From IMG/VR virus record IMGVR_UViG_3300013103_001742, positions 1 through 64,000 of that record: DNA of 64,000 nucleotides; one strand, written 5' to 3'. Below, one piece after another: positions 51,981 to 61,349 of the stretch (the stretch's first letter is position 1; each line of letters starts with the position of its first letter). Under the pieces are notes generated by a model. The model worked only from the letters and a program-made list of their open reading frames with translations. It had not been told where the DNA came from and ran no database searches. The stretch is from a virus. Both the position numbers and the translations under genes were made by a program.

Positions 51981-52550
51981 CTACATCTCTACCTTACGGT
52001 AAGGTTGTTTTTCCAGCACTAAATTGTACACCGCGAGTGCCCCTTGAGGTGGATCTGCTTTTGAAACAACTGGTCTTTTATTGATGGGAAACATTCGTGT
52101 TAGACGGATGTACAGAGGGACATAGTAGTACATGTTAAACTCTTTTGGTACGTAAAAAGTATGCTTAGGTTTCAAGTAGCGCACACACCCTAACCAAACT
52201 ACAAGCCGCCGAGGTGCTTTTTGGTGAAGATGACGCGTACTGATAGAGATGTACGGGCCCTTTGCGCTCTTTGGGTAGAGGGGTGCGTAACGTTTATGCG
52301 TCCAATCGTAAGGCATAGCAACAAGGTCGTACAGTGGGACGTAAGGCGAAAAAGGAGTGATATAGCTAGCCTCGATGTAATGAGTTCGGGTTGGAAGATA
52401 GCGTGATAGCATTTTGATGCACTTTTGTGCTACCACATCATCTTTAAGCTGTAGTGTAAAAAACATGACATCTAGATCGTGACTGACAAGTGAGGTCACT
52501 GCTGACCCCACAAAAGCTATGTACGGTCGCTTAATCTTAAAGGGTAACAT
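51981..52550 (-). CDS. nucleotidyltransferase-like protein, 189 aa
   Basis: Residues 11-28 match the minimal nucleotidyltransferase: G-S (15-16) followed by H-D-L-D (D25, D27), with a third acidic D75 in L-Y-D-L-V. It could transfer a nucleotide to protein, RNA or a small molecule. First gene of the minus-strand capsid operon, divergent from the portal gene. There is no ribosome site; the -10 box ends 7 bases before the ATG, so a leaderless message is expected. Confidence 0.55.
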   Translation of the reverse strand: MLPFKIKRPYIAFVGSAVTSLVSHDLDVMFFTLQLKDDVVAQKCIKMLSRYLPTRTHYIEASYITPFSPYVPLYDLVAMPYDWTHKRYAPLYPKSAKGPYISISTRHLHQKAPRRLVVWLGCVRYLKPKHTFYVPKEFNMYYYVPLYIRLTRMFPINKRPVVSKADPPQGALAVYNLVLEKQPYRKVEM

Positions 52551-52554
52551 TTGT

Positions 52555-52625
52555 TCGCTTATACAGCGCTTAACTTAATAGGTCAAGGTGCGACCTTGAC
52601 TTAACCCCCCTTACACATGTAGATA
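52555..52625. promoter_or_regulatory. divergent promoters sharing a perfect 8+8 inverted repeat
   Basis: The inverted repeat (arms 52582-52589 and 52593-52600, three-base loop) carries TTGAC on each strand. Plus strand: TTGACT, 18 bases, TAGATA, then a leader with AGGAG before the portal ATG. Minus strand: TTGACC, 17 bases, TATAAG, then seven bases to the ATG at 52550. One dyad thus overlaps both -35 boxes and could be a shared operator. Confidence 0.65.
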
Positions 52626-52652
52626 GAAGAAAACACTTTTCAGGAGATTTAT

Positions 52653-55600
52653 ATGGATAAGTTGAAGGGAGTGACGTCTTTTGACACATCAATCCAGTGG
52701 TCATACACAACTTCTTTACAAGCTTCGGTCTTGAGACAGATATATAGGGACACTAACACAATAAGAAGGTGTGTTGACCAAATTGCGACGACGATCGCTG
52801 GGCTCCCTTTTGAAGTGAAAGTGTCTCATCCATTTAAGAAGGGAGTAATCTCCGCTCTTTTTGAGGGAGTAGGTCCCACAGGTGAGACATTTAAGGAAGT
52901 TCTCCAAGCATGTGTTGTTGACATGCTTGTCGTCAACAAAGGTGTTATATTACCTGTATTCACGCTTGGATCTCAGCTAAAAAGTTTTACCGCAAGAGAC
53001 GCGGGCACGTTTGCGCCTGTGTTTAGAAAAGATGGGGTTCTCTTAGGATACATTCAGGAGGTCAATGGTAAAAAATTTGAATTCAAACCAGATGAGGTTA
53101 TTGTTATAGCTGGGGTCAAAAGGACCTACACTATTGGATCCTTATCTATCATTGAGTCTCTGACTTACGAGATCACTAATTTGGTTTACTCACTCCAGCG
53201 GATGCACAAGAAAGGAAGGCCACCAATTGGTGTTTTCGTAGTGCAAGAGGACGTAGGAAAGGAGGTAATAGAAAAACTACAGGCAGACTTAACCAACTTA
53301 GTTCAAGAACAGTCAACTAAAGTGCCAATTCTTTGGGGTGCTGGTAGAGGCGAGTGGATTGACATAGTAAAACAACTAGACGTTCAACTCATAACCTCCT
53401 TCTTAGACCGAATGGATTGGCTGGTACGTTCAGCGTTTGGTTTCTCCAATCCTGGAGATAGTTTAGGCAGGCAAACCGCGCGACCTTTGTTGTATTCGAC
53501 CTACACACCCCATATTGTAACAGCTATCCAAGATCAACTCAATCACTTTCTCCGCCCTTACGGCATCAATATAAGATTCAAAATACCCCCCGCTCATACT
53601 ATATCAGAGTTGCTACTAGCTGCGAGGTCTGGGCTTATTTCACCTAACGAAGCAAGGGCATTCCTGCACTTACCGCCCGCTCAAGGTGGTGACACACTCA
53701 CTATCTTACAACCACAAGGTCTCACACCTGTTGGTGGGACGAAGCCTCCTAGTGGGGAAGCAAAACCCCCCACCCAAGAACCCATAGTTGTGACCCCAGC
53801 TCGAGCTGAATCAGAGGACCCGTTTCAAGAGATAAAAAGGGCTGCCGAGTTAGAATATCTAGAAAGCGTACGTAACTTGAACCTGATTAGTGACCCTAAG
53901 ACAGCTGACTTTGTATCCAAGCGGATGACTCTTTCAATGAAGCTAACCAAAAAGCTCAGGAAAGTACATGAGGAGCTCACAGAGAAACTGTGCGAAAAGT
54001 TCATGCTAGTCAGAGCAGACGTTACCCCTACACTCGATCCATTGGACAAATGGTTCTACACGCAAATACAGAACGCCTTGAAAGATGTGACCCCTGACGC
54101 TCTCCAGACAGGGTACTACTGGGTAGATAGGTACTGGCCTTCTTATGACAAAGATTATGTCGACGCTGAAACTGTACGTTCATTAAAGAAGATTAACGAC
54201 TATATGACTCGTCAGTGGACTTCAAAATATCAAGAAGTCAAGAAAGACGCAGAAAAGAGAGATTGGGATAAAGTAAGAGACGACTTACGTACGTTACTCT
54301 TAAGCTTCCTGGCGGCGGGTGCGTTCGTTGGTTACCTTACACACTTACCTCTCCAGGCTGTAACTCGATTTTTTACCCTAAAAGGCAAAACTATCTATTA
54401 CAAATGGGTTGGCACTGGCGATGAGAACATGTGTCAAGACTGTCGGGAGATGCACGGTAAAGTCTTCTCGCAAACTGAACTTGAGTTTATAGGTAGGTGG
54501 CCGGGCTGTGGTGAGCCTTACAAAGCTAGGGGAGTAAGATGTAACGGTAAATGTCGGTGCGTGTTAATTCCTGTCGATATAGAGGAGACCAGGTTTGAAG
54601 TAGATTGGCTCCAAAAAGTCATCCCAGTAAGAGGCCTACACTTACCCAAGTCCGAGCTGCTGGCAATAGGCGCGCTTGATCATGTCGATAAGAAAATCCG
54701 GGATATTTTACTAAAAGAACCTCGGTTACGTGAACCCGCTTACTTTGCTTTGTTTAACAAAATAACAACCACAGCGGCTGAGACACCATATTATAACCCG
54801 CTGGAAAACACGCTGTACATCCCCGCAAAAGCAACACATTCAACAGTAAGAAGTGCGTTTGTTGACGCAGTTGTTGAGAACCTAATGTTTAGGAACAACT
54901 TTCTCGACCCATACTCACCCATCACAGCCCAGCTTGCAGCTATAATGCAAAAGGCTCGTGAGGATGTGTGGGAAACTCGCTTGTGGAAAGTGTTCAGAAA
55001 GGTTGGTATAGAACTCGGCAAAGAACCGTACATTAAATTAGAAGAGGCGTGGAAGTTTGGGAACTTGGCGCCTTTTGAGAAGTTCACCTTACCACTCGAC
55101 TTTCCTAAAGAAGCGTATGTGGATCCGATGTTGTTCTTTAAACACATGTTTCGCGCGGTTGTCTTCACGCCTCATAGGGAAATACCTGGTAAAGTAGCGT
55201 TTGAAGACTTCCTAGCATCAACGCTTTGGACACCAAGTTCTTACAAAAAATGGGTTGGCAAGTCACTTGAGAGACTAGGGCGGCCTTGGCCCGCTGTAAC
55301 AAGTGTTGATGCGATTATGAAAAGAATTCCCTACGTCGACGAAAAGATCGAACCGTACATCCGAGCCTTATTGGAAACCTACCCCTTCTTAAGAGTCCCA
55401 GCTATATGGGAAGGACTCAACTATATTGGATTTAGTAAGACTACTTCAACATTTAACGCGTCGTACATCTTGGGACGCGGGTATGAGAAGTTTATGGAAT
55501 CATTCAACTCGTCTATTGTGGCTACTCCCAACCTCTACCAAATACTTCATGAGTTAGGTCACCACATCTTCGAACGCCATGTTATGTACAACACATTACT

Positions 55601-56978
55601 GGGGTCCACCTACGGGCAGGTCTACCTCTATGGGATCCTGTATCCCTTTGTAGAAAGGGCTACTTTATATGCAAAGAGTGAAAAAGAAGTAGCAAAATTA
55701 ATTGGTTTTCTTGAGTACTTAGTAGAGAAGGAACAGAAGGGCCAACTACAAGCAGCTTTACTAGCTAGTTCGTCGTATATACGCGAAACTCTCATCAAAC
55801 CGCTCCAAGACAGGTTACCTGAGATTACGAAAAACTTATCTATCCCTCTTCGGGTGTACGCTATCTCAGACCCAGCAGAATCCTTCGCTGAATTATTCGC
55901 GACATTTGTAACCAAGCCCACAATCTTGCGGTACAGTTCACCCGAACTTTACGATTACTTCTTATCTCTAATGAAGGCAGTAGCGGTAAAACCCCTCGCT
56001 AAGCTCAAGACCGAAGGGATGTGGAAAGAGTTTGTTGAAGCGATGAAAAAGCTGAAGCTCAACCCTGATCAAATAAGGGAAGCAATAGAAGCCACTTTGA
56101 CCGTTATGGCATCCACAGAAGCACAGAACTGGGATACAGTTGGCATGATGATTCGTAGGATTATAGCCGCGTCTAGGAGTGACAAGGGCTTATTACTGGA
56201 GTTAGAGAAAGAGGGAGTAATTGACGTGCAAGGATTTAGTAAGCAACTGAATAAAATGACGGAGTTTTCGAGGCTAAAAGCATTAGAGGAAGCACGGAAG
56301 AGGCCCGTTACTGCTGCAATTCTAAAACGCGAAAGAGAAAAATATAAGAGGTTATTCGAGTTCTTAGCGGACACTAAAGGTAAGGACTTTCACAACGTAG
56401 TCGTTGAGTTCGTAGCGAGACTTGCGCCTGAGGAACAGTGTGAGCCCATAGTGAACAAAATCTTCGCCTACTTGGACAGACAAGGCTGGAGTAAGGATGC
56501 AATGTACGACGTATGGCGGCGGCTGAAAAACATTCAGTCTGGTGGTAAACCGAGACAAGATGCGTATAAATGGTTCGAAGAAGAAATGAAAGTCAAATGG
56601 ACTTTGAAAAGGCCATGGGAGAAGAAAAAGAAAGTCATCGAAGCTGCTAAGCGTGAAAAGTGGTTTATCAAATTCCAAGAAGCAGCAAAGGGTAAAGACT
56701 TTCGTAAGTTAGTCGCCAAGTTTGTGACAAAACTGACATCGGAAGAACAGCAGGTGCCGGTTGCGAACAAAATCTTTGCTTACCTAAATAAGCACGGGTG
56801 GAGCGAAGACGCAAAATTTAACGTGTGGCGCCACTTAAGAGGCATTGTGTTAGGTGGTAAATGGAGGGAAGCCGCGTTTGAATGGTTTAAGAAGGAGGTG
56901 GGGATTGTCTGGGTGGCGCCAAAACGCCGTCCTGAAGAACAATACCTCCTCAAACTCCTAAAGAAGGAGGGTGAATAA
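52653..56978 (+). CDS. portal-MuF-metallopeptidase fusion, 1,441 aa
   Basis: Domain order: portal (residues about 1-345), a Pro-rich linker (about 355-385), a MuF/SPP1 gp7-like domain (about 390-650, with the C-x-x-C...H-G cluster near 593 and a Cys-rich end), a long unassigned segment, a zincin with H966-E967-L-G-H970 and downstream acidic residues E1076/E1080, and two 75-80 residue C-terminal repeats (about 1235-1320 and 1340-1425) with K-G-K-D-F and N-K-I-F-A-Y-L. The portal forms the DNA gate; MuF fusions often carry cargo or toxin domains. AGGAG precedes the ATG. The zincin target is unknown. Confidence 0.8.
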   Translation: MDKLKGVTSFDTSIQWSYTTSLQASVLRQIYRDTNTIRRCVDQIATTIAGLPFEVKVSHPFKKGVISALFEGVGPTGETFKEVLQACVVDMLVVNKGVILPVFTLGSQLKSFTARDAGTFAPVFRKDGVLLGYIQEVNGKKFEFKPDEVIVIAGVKRTYTIGSLSIIESLTYEITNLVYSLQRMHKKGRPPIGVFVVQEDVGKEVIEKLQADLTNLVQEQSTKVPILWGAGRGEWIDIVKQLDVQLITSFLDRMDWLVRSAFGFSNPGDSLGRQTARPLLYSTYTPHIVTAIQDQLNHFLRPYGINIRFKIPPAHTISELLLAARSGLISPNEARAFLHLPPAQGGDTLTILQPQGLTPVGGTKPPSGEAKPPTQEPIVVTPARAESEDPFQEIKRAAELEYLESVRNLNLISDPKTADFVSKRMTLSMKLTKKLRKVHEELTEKLCEKFMLVRADVTPTLDPLDKWFYTQIQNALKDVTPDALQTGYYWVDRYWPSYDKDYVDAETVRSLKKINDYMTRQWTSKYQEVKKDAEKRDWDKVRDDLRTLLLSFLAAGAFVGYLTHLPLQAVTRFFTLKGKTIYYKWVGTGDENMCQDCREMHGKVFSQTELEFIGRWPGCGEPYKARGVRCNGKCRCVLIPVDIEETRFEVDWLQKVIPVRGLHLPKSELLAIGALDHVDKKIRDILLKEPRLREPAYFALFNKITTTAAETPYYNPLENTLYIPAKATHSTVRSAFVDAVVENLMFRNNFLDPYSPITAQLAAIMQKAREDVWETRLWKVFRKVGIELGKEPYIKLEEAWKFGNLAPFEKFTLPLDFPKEAYVDPMLFFKHMFRAVVFTPHREIPGKVAFEDFLASTLWTPSSYKKWVGKSLERLGRPWPAVTSVDAIMKRIPYVDEKIEPYIRALLETYPFLRVPAIWEGLNYIGFSKTTSTFNASYILGRGYEKFMESFNSSIVATPNLYQILHELGHHIFERHVMYNTLLGSTYGQVYLYGILYPFVERATLYAKSEKEVAKLIGFLEYLVEKEQKGQLQAALLASSSYIRETLIKPLQDRLPEITKNLSIPLRVYAISDPAESFAELFATFVTKPTILRYSSPELYDYFLSLMKAVAVKPLAKLKTEGMWKEFVEAMKKLKLNPDQIREAIEATLTVMASTEAQNWDTVGMMIRRIIAASRSDKGLLLELEKEGVIDVQGFSKQLNKMTEFSRLKALEEARKRPVTAAILKREREKYKRLFEFLADTKGKDFHNVVVEFVARLAPEEQCEPIVNKIFAYLDRQGWSKDAMYDVWRRLKNIQSGGKPRQDAYKWFEEEMKVKWTLKRPWEKKKKVIEAAKREKWFIKFQEAAKGKDFRKLVAKFVTKLTSEEQQVPVANKIFAYLNKHGWSEDAKFNVWRHLRGIVLGGKWREAAFEWFKKEVGIVWVAPKRRPEEQYLLKLLKKEGE

Positions 56979-57559
56979 TGAGAGGTTTCATTATTGAAGT
57001 AAAATCCAACCGAGTAGTTGGAATATGGACTATTACCTTTGGCAGCTTATTCGTGTCGACGCCTGACGACACGGTTAAGAGGCGAATAAGCAAGGGCATC
57101 CTCCGGTCCAAACCTACTATATACCGTGGAAAGTTGTTCACTGAACCTGATTACATTCAGCCAGCAAATGCAACGTTAGCTGAACTGACAGAAGCCCTTT
57201 CACCTGACTACGTGTGTGTAGCGGAAGAGGACATGGAAGAAGGTGCTATAAAGTTCCCACCTCAAGAAGCTAAACTTACCTCAAACAACCTAGTTGGTCT
57301 TGTTACAAAAGATAACAAGGTTGTAGATGTATGGTGCTATGCCGGAGGTGAAATAAAATCACGCGTTCGTCCTAAGGGCTCAATAGAGACGAATGAAGTT
57401 GAAGTGTCGGAGACCAGTGCTGGGAATCTTAGGTGTGTAACAAGAACCGAGCGCGCAAAGAAGTCAGAACCTGTAAGTTTAGGTGAAATTTCTTTAGCAA
57501 CACCATATGCATTTTTACCAATGAGGTACTTTAAATGGGCAGAAAAAAGAAAGTCTTAG
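56978..57559 (+). CDS. hypothetical protein, 193 aa
   Basis: The ATG shares one base with the portal stop and AAGGAGG lies upstream, so it is translationally coupled. The beta-rich product may have two similar halves (each with V-V-G-I-W or V-V-D-V-W near its start), perhaps an internal duplication. No family is recognised. Its 3' end overlaps the next gene by 25 bases. Confidence 0.55.
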   Translation: MRGFIIEVKSNRVVGIWTITFGSLFVSTPDDTVKRRISKGILRSKPTIYRGKLFTEPDYIQPANATLAELTEALSPDYVCVAEEDMEEGAIKFPPQEAKLTSNNLVGLVTKDNKVVDVWCYAGGEIKSRVRPKGSIETNEVEVSETSAGNLRCVTRTERAKKSEPVSLGEISLATPYAFLPMRYFKWAEKRKS

Positions 57560-57804
57560 AATTAGGTTTGGCGTCAGCACCACATAAGAAGTCGACAAAC
57601 GATGAAGAAAGTAGTACTGGCAGCACCGTCGATGTGGTCGCTACTAGAATAAAAGAAGCGCTCTTAAATAACCCTAATTTGAAACCACAAACGTGGATGG
57701 AAGTAGTCAAAGGACTGGAGCTTCTACTCAAGTATAAAGGCGAAGGCGACCCCGACGATGTGATCGAACTATTTGAGGAGAAGTTGAAGGATTTTGAAAA
57801 GTGA
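57535..57804 (+). CDS. possible small terminase subunit, 89 aa
   Basis: The gene ends at the GTG of the large terminase (GTGA overlap). The basic N-terminus (G-R-K-K-K) and helical C-terminus (W-M-E-V-V-K-G-L-E-L-L-L-K) would suit a small terminase or a partner of it, but it lacks a clear HTH. The assignment rests on gene order. Confidence 0.4.
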   Translation: MGRKKKVLELGLASAPHKKSTNDEESSTGSTVDVVATRIKEALLNNPNLKPQTWMEVVKGLELLLKYKGEGDPDDVIELFEEKLKDFEK

Positions 57805-59204
57805 ACATCAAAACACTCCGGAGATTGTGCCGCGAAAGTTTCGCATCATTCCTAACCTTCGTCTTCGACTTCCCCCTAGCGGACCTCCATAAACAATGGT
57901 GTACACTCTTGGAAACTAAACGGAAAATTCTCATCCTTTCCCCAAGAGCACACGGGAAAAGTTCGGTTGTCTCCATAGCCTACCCATGCTGGAGGATCGG
58001 ACTCAACACTAATATCAGGATCAAGATAGTTGCGAACTCAAACGAAAAGGCGAAGGAACTTTTATCAGCAATCACTCAAACACTGCTTTTTTCACCAAAG
58101 TACCGTGCTATTTTCCCTCATGTAAGACCATCTAAAGCTAGGTACTGGACTAAAGAAAGAATCTTTGTGGAGAGAAGCTTGGCGCTCAGAGATGCAACAG
58201 TAGAAGGTAAAGGGATAATTGCGACTGGTACTGGAGGAAGAAGTGACCTCCTTATTTGCGATGACATATGTGACAACAGGACAGCAGCTACAAAAGGTAT
58301 GATAAGAAAGGTAAAAGAAGCGTTCTTTGACGTTTGGATGAACACACTAGAACCACAAGGTCACCAAGTTGTGGTCATCGGCACTACATGGGCAGAGGAA
58401 GATGTATACGCTGACCTTCTAAGAAAGAAAGGTTGGTGTCGTAAGATATGGAAGATAAATGAGAACTTTGATCCTTTATGGCCTCAAGTATGGCCACGGG
58501 AGAAGCTGTACGACAAGTGGAAGGATGATCCACTGGCGTTTGAAAAAGGTTTCCGGATGCAGCCCATTCGGGTGGAGACTGTGTTATTCTCTAGAGAGTG
58601 CTTCAAACAGAGACATGATTGGCCTCTCACTCCCGGTTCCAACCCACCCGAGTATACAAGCCTTACGGAACCATATGTCAGAAAATACATGGGAGTTGAC
58701 ATCTCTGGTGGTCATGGTAAGGACTACTCAGTTTTATTCACGACGGGTGTCCACGCAGAAACACGTATGCGGTGGCCGATTAACATAATAAGAGTCAAAG
58801 CAGCCGCACCTGAAGTCGCGAGATTACTGATCAGGGAGTACGAGAAGTATAAACCAGAAGTGATCCTAGTTGAATCCAACGCTACCCAGCAAATGCTATT
58901 TGATTGGGTGGGTGAACTAAGGAAGCTCCCCATAAAGTCTTATTACACAGGTACGCAAAAGCACTACGTCAATGTTGGCATCCCGTCTTTAAGAGTTGAA
59001 TTAGATAATAATATGTGGCACATCCCCTATTGGAGCCATGACCCTGGTTGTGAGTGTTCTTTTTGCGCATGGAAACGTGAAGTGCTAAGTTATCCCTATA
59101 GCACCTATGATGACTGCGTAATGGCCTGGTGGTTCACAAGGGAAGCGATTCGACTCTACTTTGAGGGCATGGGGAGGGGTGGATACGCCGTGATTGAGCT
59201 ATAA
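57801..59204 (+). CDS. terL: large terminase (TerL)
   Basis: ATPase motifs: Walker A S-P-R-A-H-G-K-S-S (47-55), Walker B L-L-I-C-D-D (150-155) and the coupling motif G-T-T (194-196). Nuclease acidic residues: D300 in M-G-V-D, E358 in V-E-S-N and D437/D438 in Y-D-D. A Cys triplet (C417, C419, C422) may bind a metal. The 467-residue length is normal. It cuts and packages phage DNA through the portal encoded upstream. Starts at GTG, coupled to the previous gene. Confidence 0.95.
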   Translation: MNIKTLRRLCRESFASFLTFVFDFPLADLHKQWCTLLETKRKILILSPRAHGKSSVVSIAYPCWRIGLNTNIRIKIVANSNEKAKELLSAITQTLLFSPKYRAIFPHVRPSKARYWTKERIFVERSLALRDATVEGKGIIATGTGGRSDLLICDDICDNRTAATKGMIRKVKEAFFDVWMNTLEPQGHQVVVIGTTWAEEDVYADLLRKKGWCRKIWKINENFDPLWPQVWPREKLYDKWKDDPLAFEKGFRMQPIRVETVLFSRECFKQRHDWPLTPGSNPPEYTSLTEPYVRKYMGVDISGGHGKDYSVLFTTGVHAETRMRWPINIIRVKAAAPEVARLLIREYEKYKPEVILVESNATQQMLFDWVGELRKLPIKSYYTGTQKHYVNVGIPSLRVELDNNMWHIPYWSHDPGCECSFCAWKREVLSYPYSTYDDCVMAWWFTREAIRLYFEGMGRGGYAVIEL

Positions 59205-59228
59205 CATGCTTCATATCATATGGTTATT

Positions 59229-59262
59229 GCGCCATATTTTAGCAATATGCGCGGGATCCCGC
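59229..59262 (+). promoter_or_regulatory. hairpin and adjoining 12-bp perfect palindrome
   Basis: Between terL and the epimerase gene, GCGCCATATT pairs with AATATGCGC (one bulged base), followed at once by the palindrome GCGGGATCCCGC (59251-59262) ending two bases before the AGGAGG site. There is no T-run. It could be an attenuator, a processing site or an operator. Confidence 0.45.
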
Positions 59263-59278
59263 TAGGAGGTATAGGAAA

Positions 59279-60415
59279 ATGCGTGGTAAGGTTCTAATCG
59301 CAGGTATAGATGGTTTTATAGGATTTGCATTAGCGCAAAATTTAGTAGCACACGGGTTCGAGGTCTATGGTATTGACAACCTCTTCAAAAGGAAGGTTGC
59401 GACGTCTATAACCCCAATTGCGTCAGTAGAAGACAGGGTTCACGCCTTATCAATTGGCTTCGAAGTTTGTGACGTAACTGATTGGCCTCACTTCTTAGAC
59501 GTACTCCGTAGAGTCGATCCAGACGCTATTGTATACTTAGCACATCAACCTAGTGCACCATACTCAATGAAGGACCGTGATAGCTGCTTTGAAACCACGT
59601 TCACCAACACTATTGGACCTTTAAACCTTGTTTGGGCTCTACGGGAATTAAAAATGGATGTACATGTAATAGTAATCGGAACTTTGGGAGAGTACGCGGC
59701 GTCTAACATCCCTATTTCAGAAAAAGGATTGGAAATCAGCTACGGACCGTTTAAGGAAGTCCTACCATACCCCCGTAGAGGAATCTCTTTCTACCACGAT
59801 ACAAAAATCTTAGGCTCTCTTTATCTGGAGTTAGCGTGCAACTGCTGGGGATTAACAGTGACTGACGTGATGCAAGGTGTTGTCTTTGGCATATTAACTG
59901 AGGAAATAAATGGTAAAGACGAACTTTTGTTCACCCGTTTTAGTGCAGACGAACTGCACGGAACTTACCTCAATCGACTCTGCGCCGAAGCTGCGACTAA
60001 AGATGTCTCATTAACCGTCTATGGTTCGGGGAATCAAAAGAGAGGCTTCCTGCCCTTAAGAGACTCCATTCAGTGCCTTCGTTTGTTATTAGAGAACCCA
60101 CCCAAACGTGGAGAGTATAGGCTAGTTAATCAGTTAATGGAAGTCTATAGGCTGGAAGACTTGGCTAGAACTGTTAAAAGAATCTCAATGGAGGAATTCG
60201 GTATTTTCACAAAGATGAAGTACTATCCCAATCCAAGAGTTGAAAGAGAAGACATCGACTTATACAAAGTAGAGAAAGGAATCTTAGACAGCCTTGGTTA
60301 CAAGCCTTCAATTACTCTTGAAGAAGAAATCAAGAACACTATTGAAATTTGTATAAAATATCGTAAGAGGATTCCTAGAAAGCTATTGAAACCGCGTACT
60401 AGATGGCGCGCGTAA
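59279..60415 (+). CDS. NAD-dependent epimerase, UDP-sulfoquinovose-synthase-like
   Basis: Extended SDR fold: G9-I-D-G12-F-I-G15 for NAD, T135 in V-I-G-T-L-G-E-Y and the catalytic Y172-x-x-x-K176. Family-specific runs resemble SQD1/SqdB: Q-P-S-A-P-Y-S-M, G-E-Y, M-Q-G-V-V-F-G, G-x-x-x-R-G-F-L-P-L-R-D and Y-R-L-V-N-Q. SqdB makes UDP-sulfoquinovose from UDP-glucose and sulfite. AGGAGG precedes the ATG. In this phage it may supply an unusual nucleotide sugar to the glycosyltransferases at 34886 and 46007. Family is fairly sure; exact substrate is not. Confidence 0.75.
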   Translation: MRGKVLIAGIDGFIGFALAQNLVAHGFEVYGIDNLFKRKVATSITPIASVEDRVHALSIGFEVCDVTDWPHFLDVLRRVDPDAIVYLAHQPSAPYSMKDRDSCFETTFTNTIGPLNLVWALRELKMDVHVIVIGTLGEYAASNIPISEKGLEISYGPFKEVLPYPRRGISFYHDTKILGSLYLELACNCWGLTVTDVMQGVVFGILTEEINGKDELLFTRFSADELHGTYLNRLCAEAATKDVSLTVYGSGNQKRGFLPLRDSIQCLRLLLENPPKRGEYRLVNQLMEVYRLEDLARTVKRISMEEFGIFTKMKYYPNPRVEREDIDLYKVEKGILDSLGYKPSITLEEEIKNTIEICIKYRKRIPRKLLKPRTRWRA

Positions 60416-61348
60416 CCAACGTTTTACACTGAATGAAACAGTACCCTCTTTTAACATACGTTTTACAGCGGGGGTTATCTCTAACTTTAGTTCACGGTCA
60501 AAGGCGCTCATTCGGTACCAAAACCTCTGGAACAAACTAACTGGTATTTCCTTCTTTTTGACCAACTCCAAAGTGTCCCTATATAGCTTTTGTAGATTAT
60601 CCACCCCTTCACTCCATCTTTCTAAAACACGCATGAGCATATCAGTTTCCCTTTCTTGCCCAGACTTACGTATGTAGGGGATTAATCTCTGCATCTCTTT
60701 TACAAGCGACTTCCTACCGCTCTTAGTTGGATAATTCGCACCCAGTTTTGCGTATGTGATAAAACTACTCGGACCTGGTCTGACAATAAAAGCCTTCTGC
60801 CCACTCTCAACCAGTAAATTGTGATATATCTTTTGTAGATGCTGTCCTGATATATCTTTGCTAACTATCCTAGGTCCAAAGACTACTGGCACTCTTGAGA
60901 CCTGTGAACTCACCATCCACTTTGGGGATAAAGGTTCAAATGGGATTCTAATCCCTGCTTTATATAACCTACGCATCCCACCTTCGGCAAATATGTAGTC
61001 CTTCCTAATCGCGAAGTCAGATAAGTAGGAAACATCGCCCATTGCATTAGCGACCTGATTTATAGCCTTTGGATAGTGAGATGCTTCTCTAAAGATCTCA
61101 ATAGTGTTTTTGTACCTCTTACGCTTTATTTCGTTCCAAAGATAACTAGGCAGGGTTTCTTTTAAAAAAGCATAACCATCACTGGTAAGCATAGACCTTC
61201 CTAGCTTATCCACTGCGATGGAACTGAAATACAAATCCAAAATGTGGCGTAATGTCTTGGGATCTTTGATTCTCCATGGTTGGAATTCCGACACATGCAC
61301 CCAGAATAGTTTACCTTGTTTGTTTCTAAGCGGGATGAATTCTAACAC
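60383..61348 (-). CDS. hypothetical protein, 321 aa
   Basis: Its 3' end overlaps the convergent epimerase gene by 33 bases. The basic, helical product has no Cys; K-L-F-W-V-H-V-S-E-F near the N-terminus and W-Y-R-M near the C-terminus are the only distinctive runs. No family recognised. It is probably co-transcribed with the gene upstream, one base away. It could be another accessory virion or cargo protein. Confidence 0.5.
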   Translation of the reverse strand: MLEFIPLRNKQGKLFWVHVSEFQPWRIKDPKTLRHILDLYFSSIAVDKLGRSMLTSDGYAFLKETLPSYLWNEIKRKRYKNTIEIFREASHYPKAINQVANAMGDVSYLSDFAIRKDYIFAEGGMRRLYKAGIRIPFEPLSPKWMVSSQVSRVPVVFGPRIVSKDISGQHLQKIYHNLLVESGQKAFIVRPGPSSFITYAKLGANYPTKSGRKSLVKEMQRLIPYIRKSGQERETDMLMRVLERWSEGVDNLQKLYRDTLELVKKKEIPVSLFQRFWYRMSAFDRELKLEITPAVKRMLKEGTVSFSVKRWLRAPSSTRFQ

Positions 61349-61349
61349 C

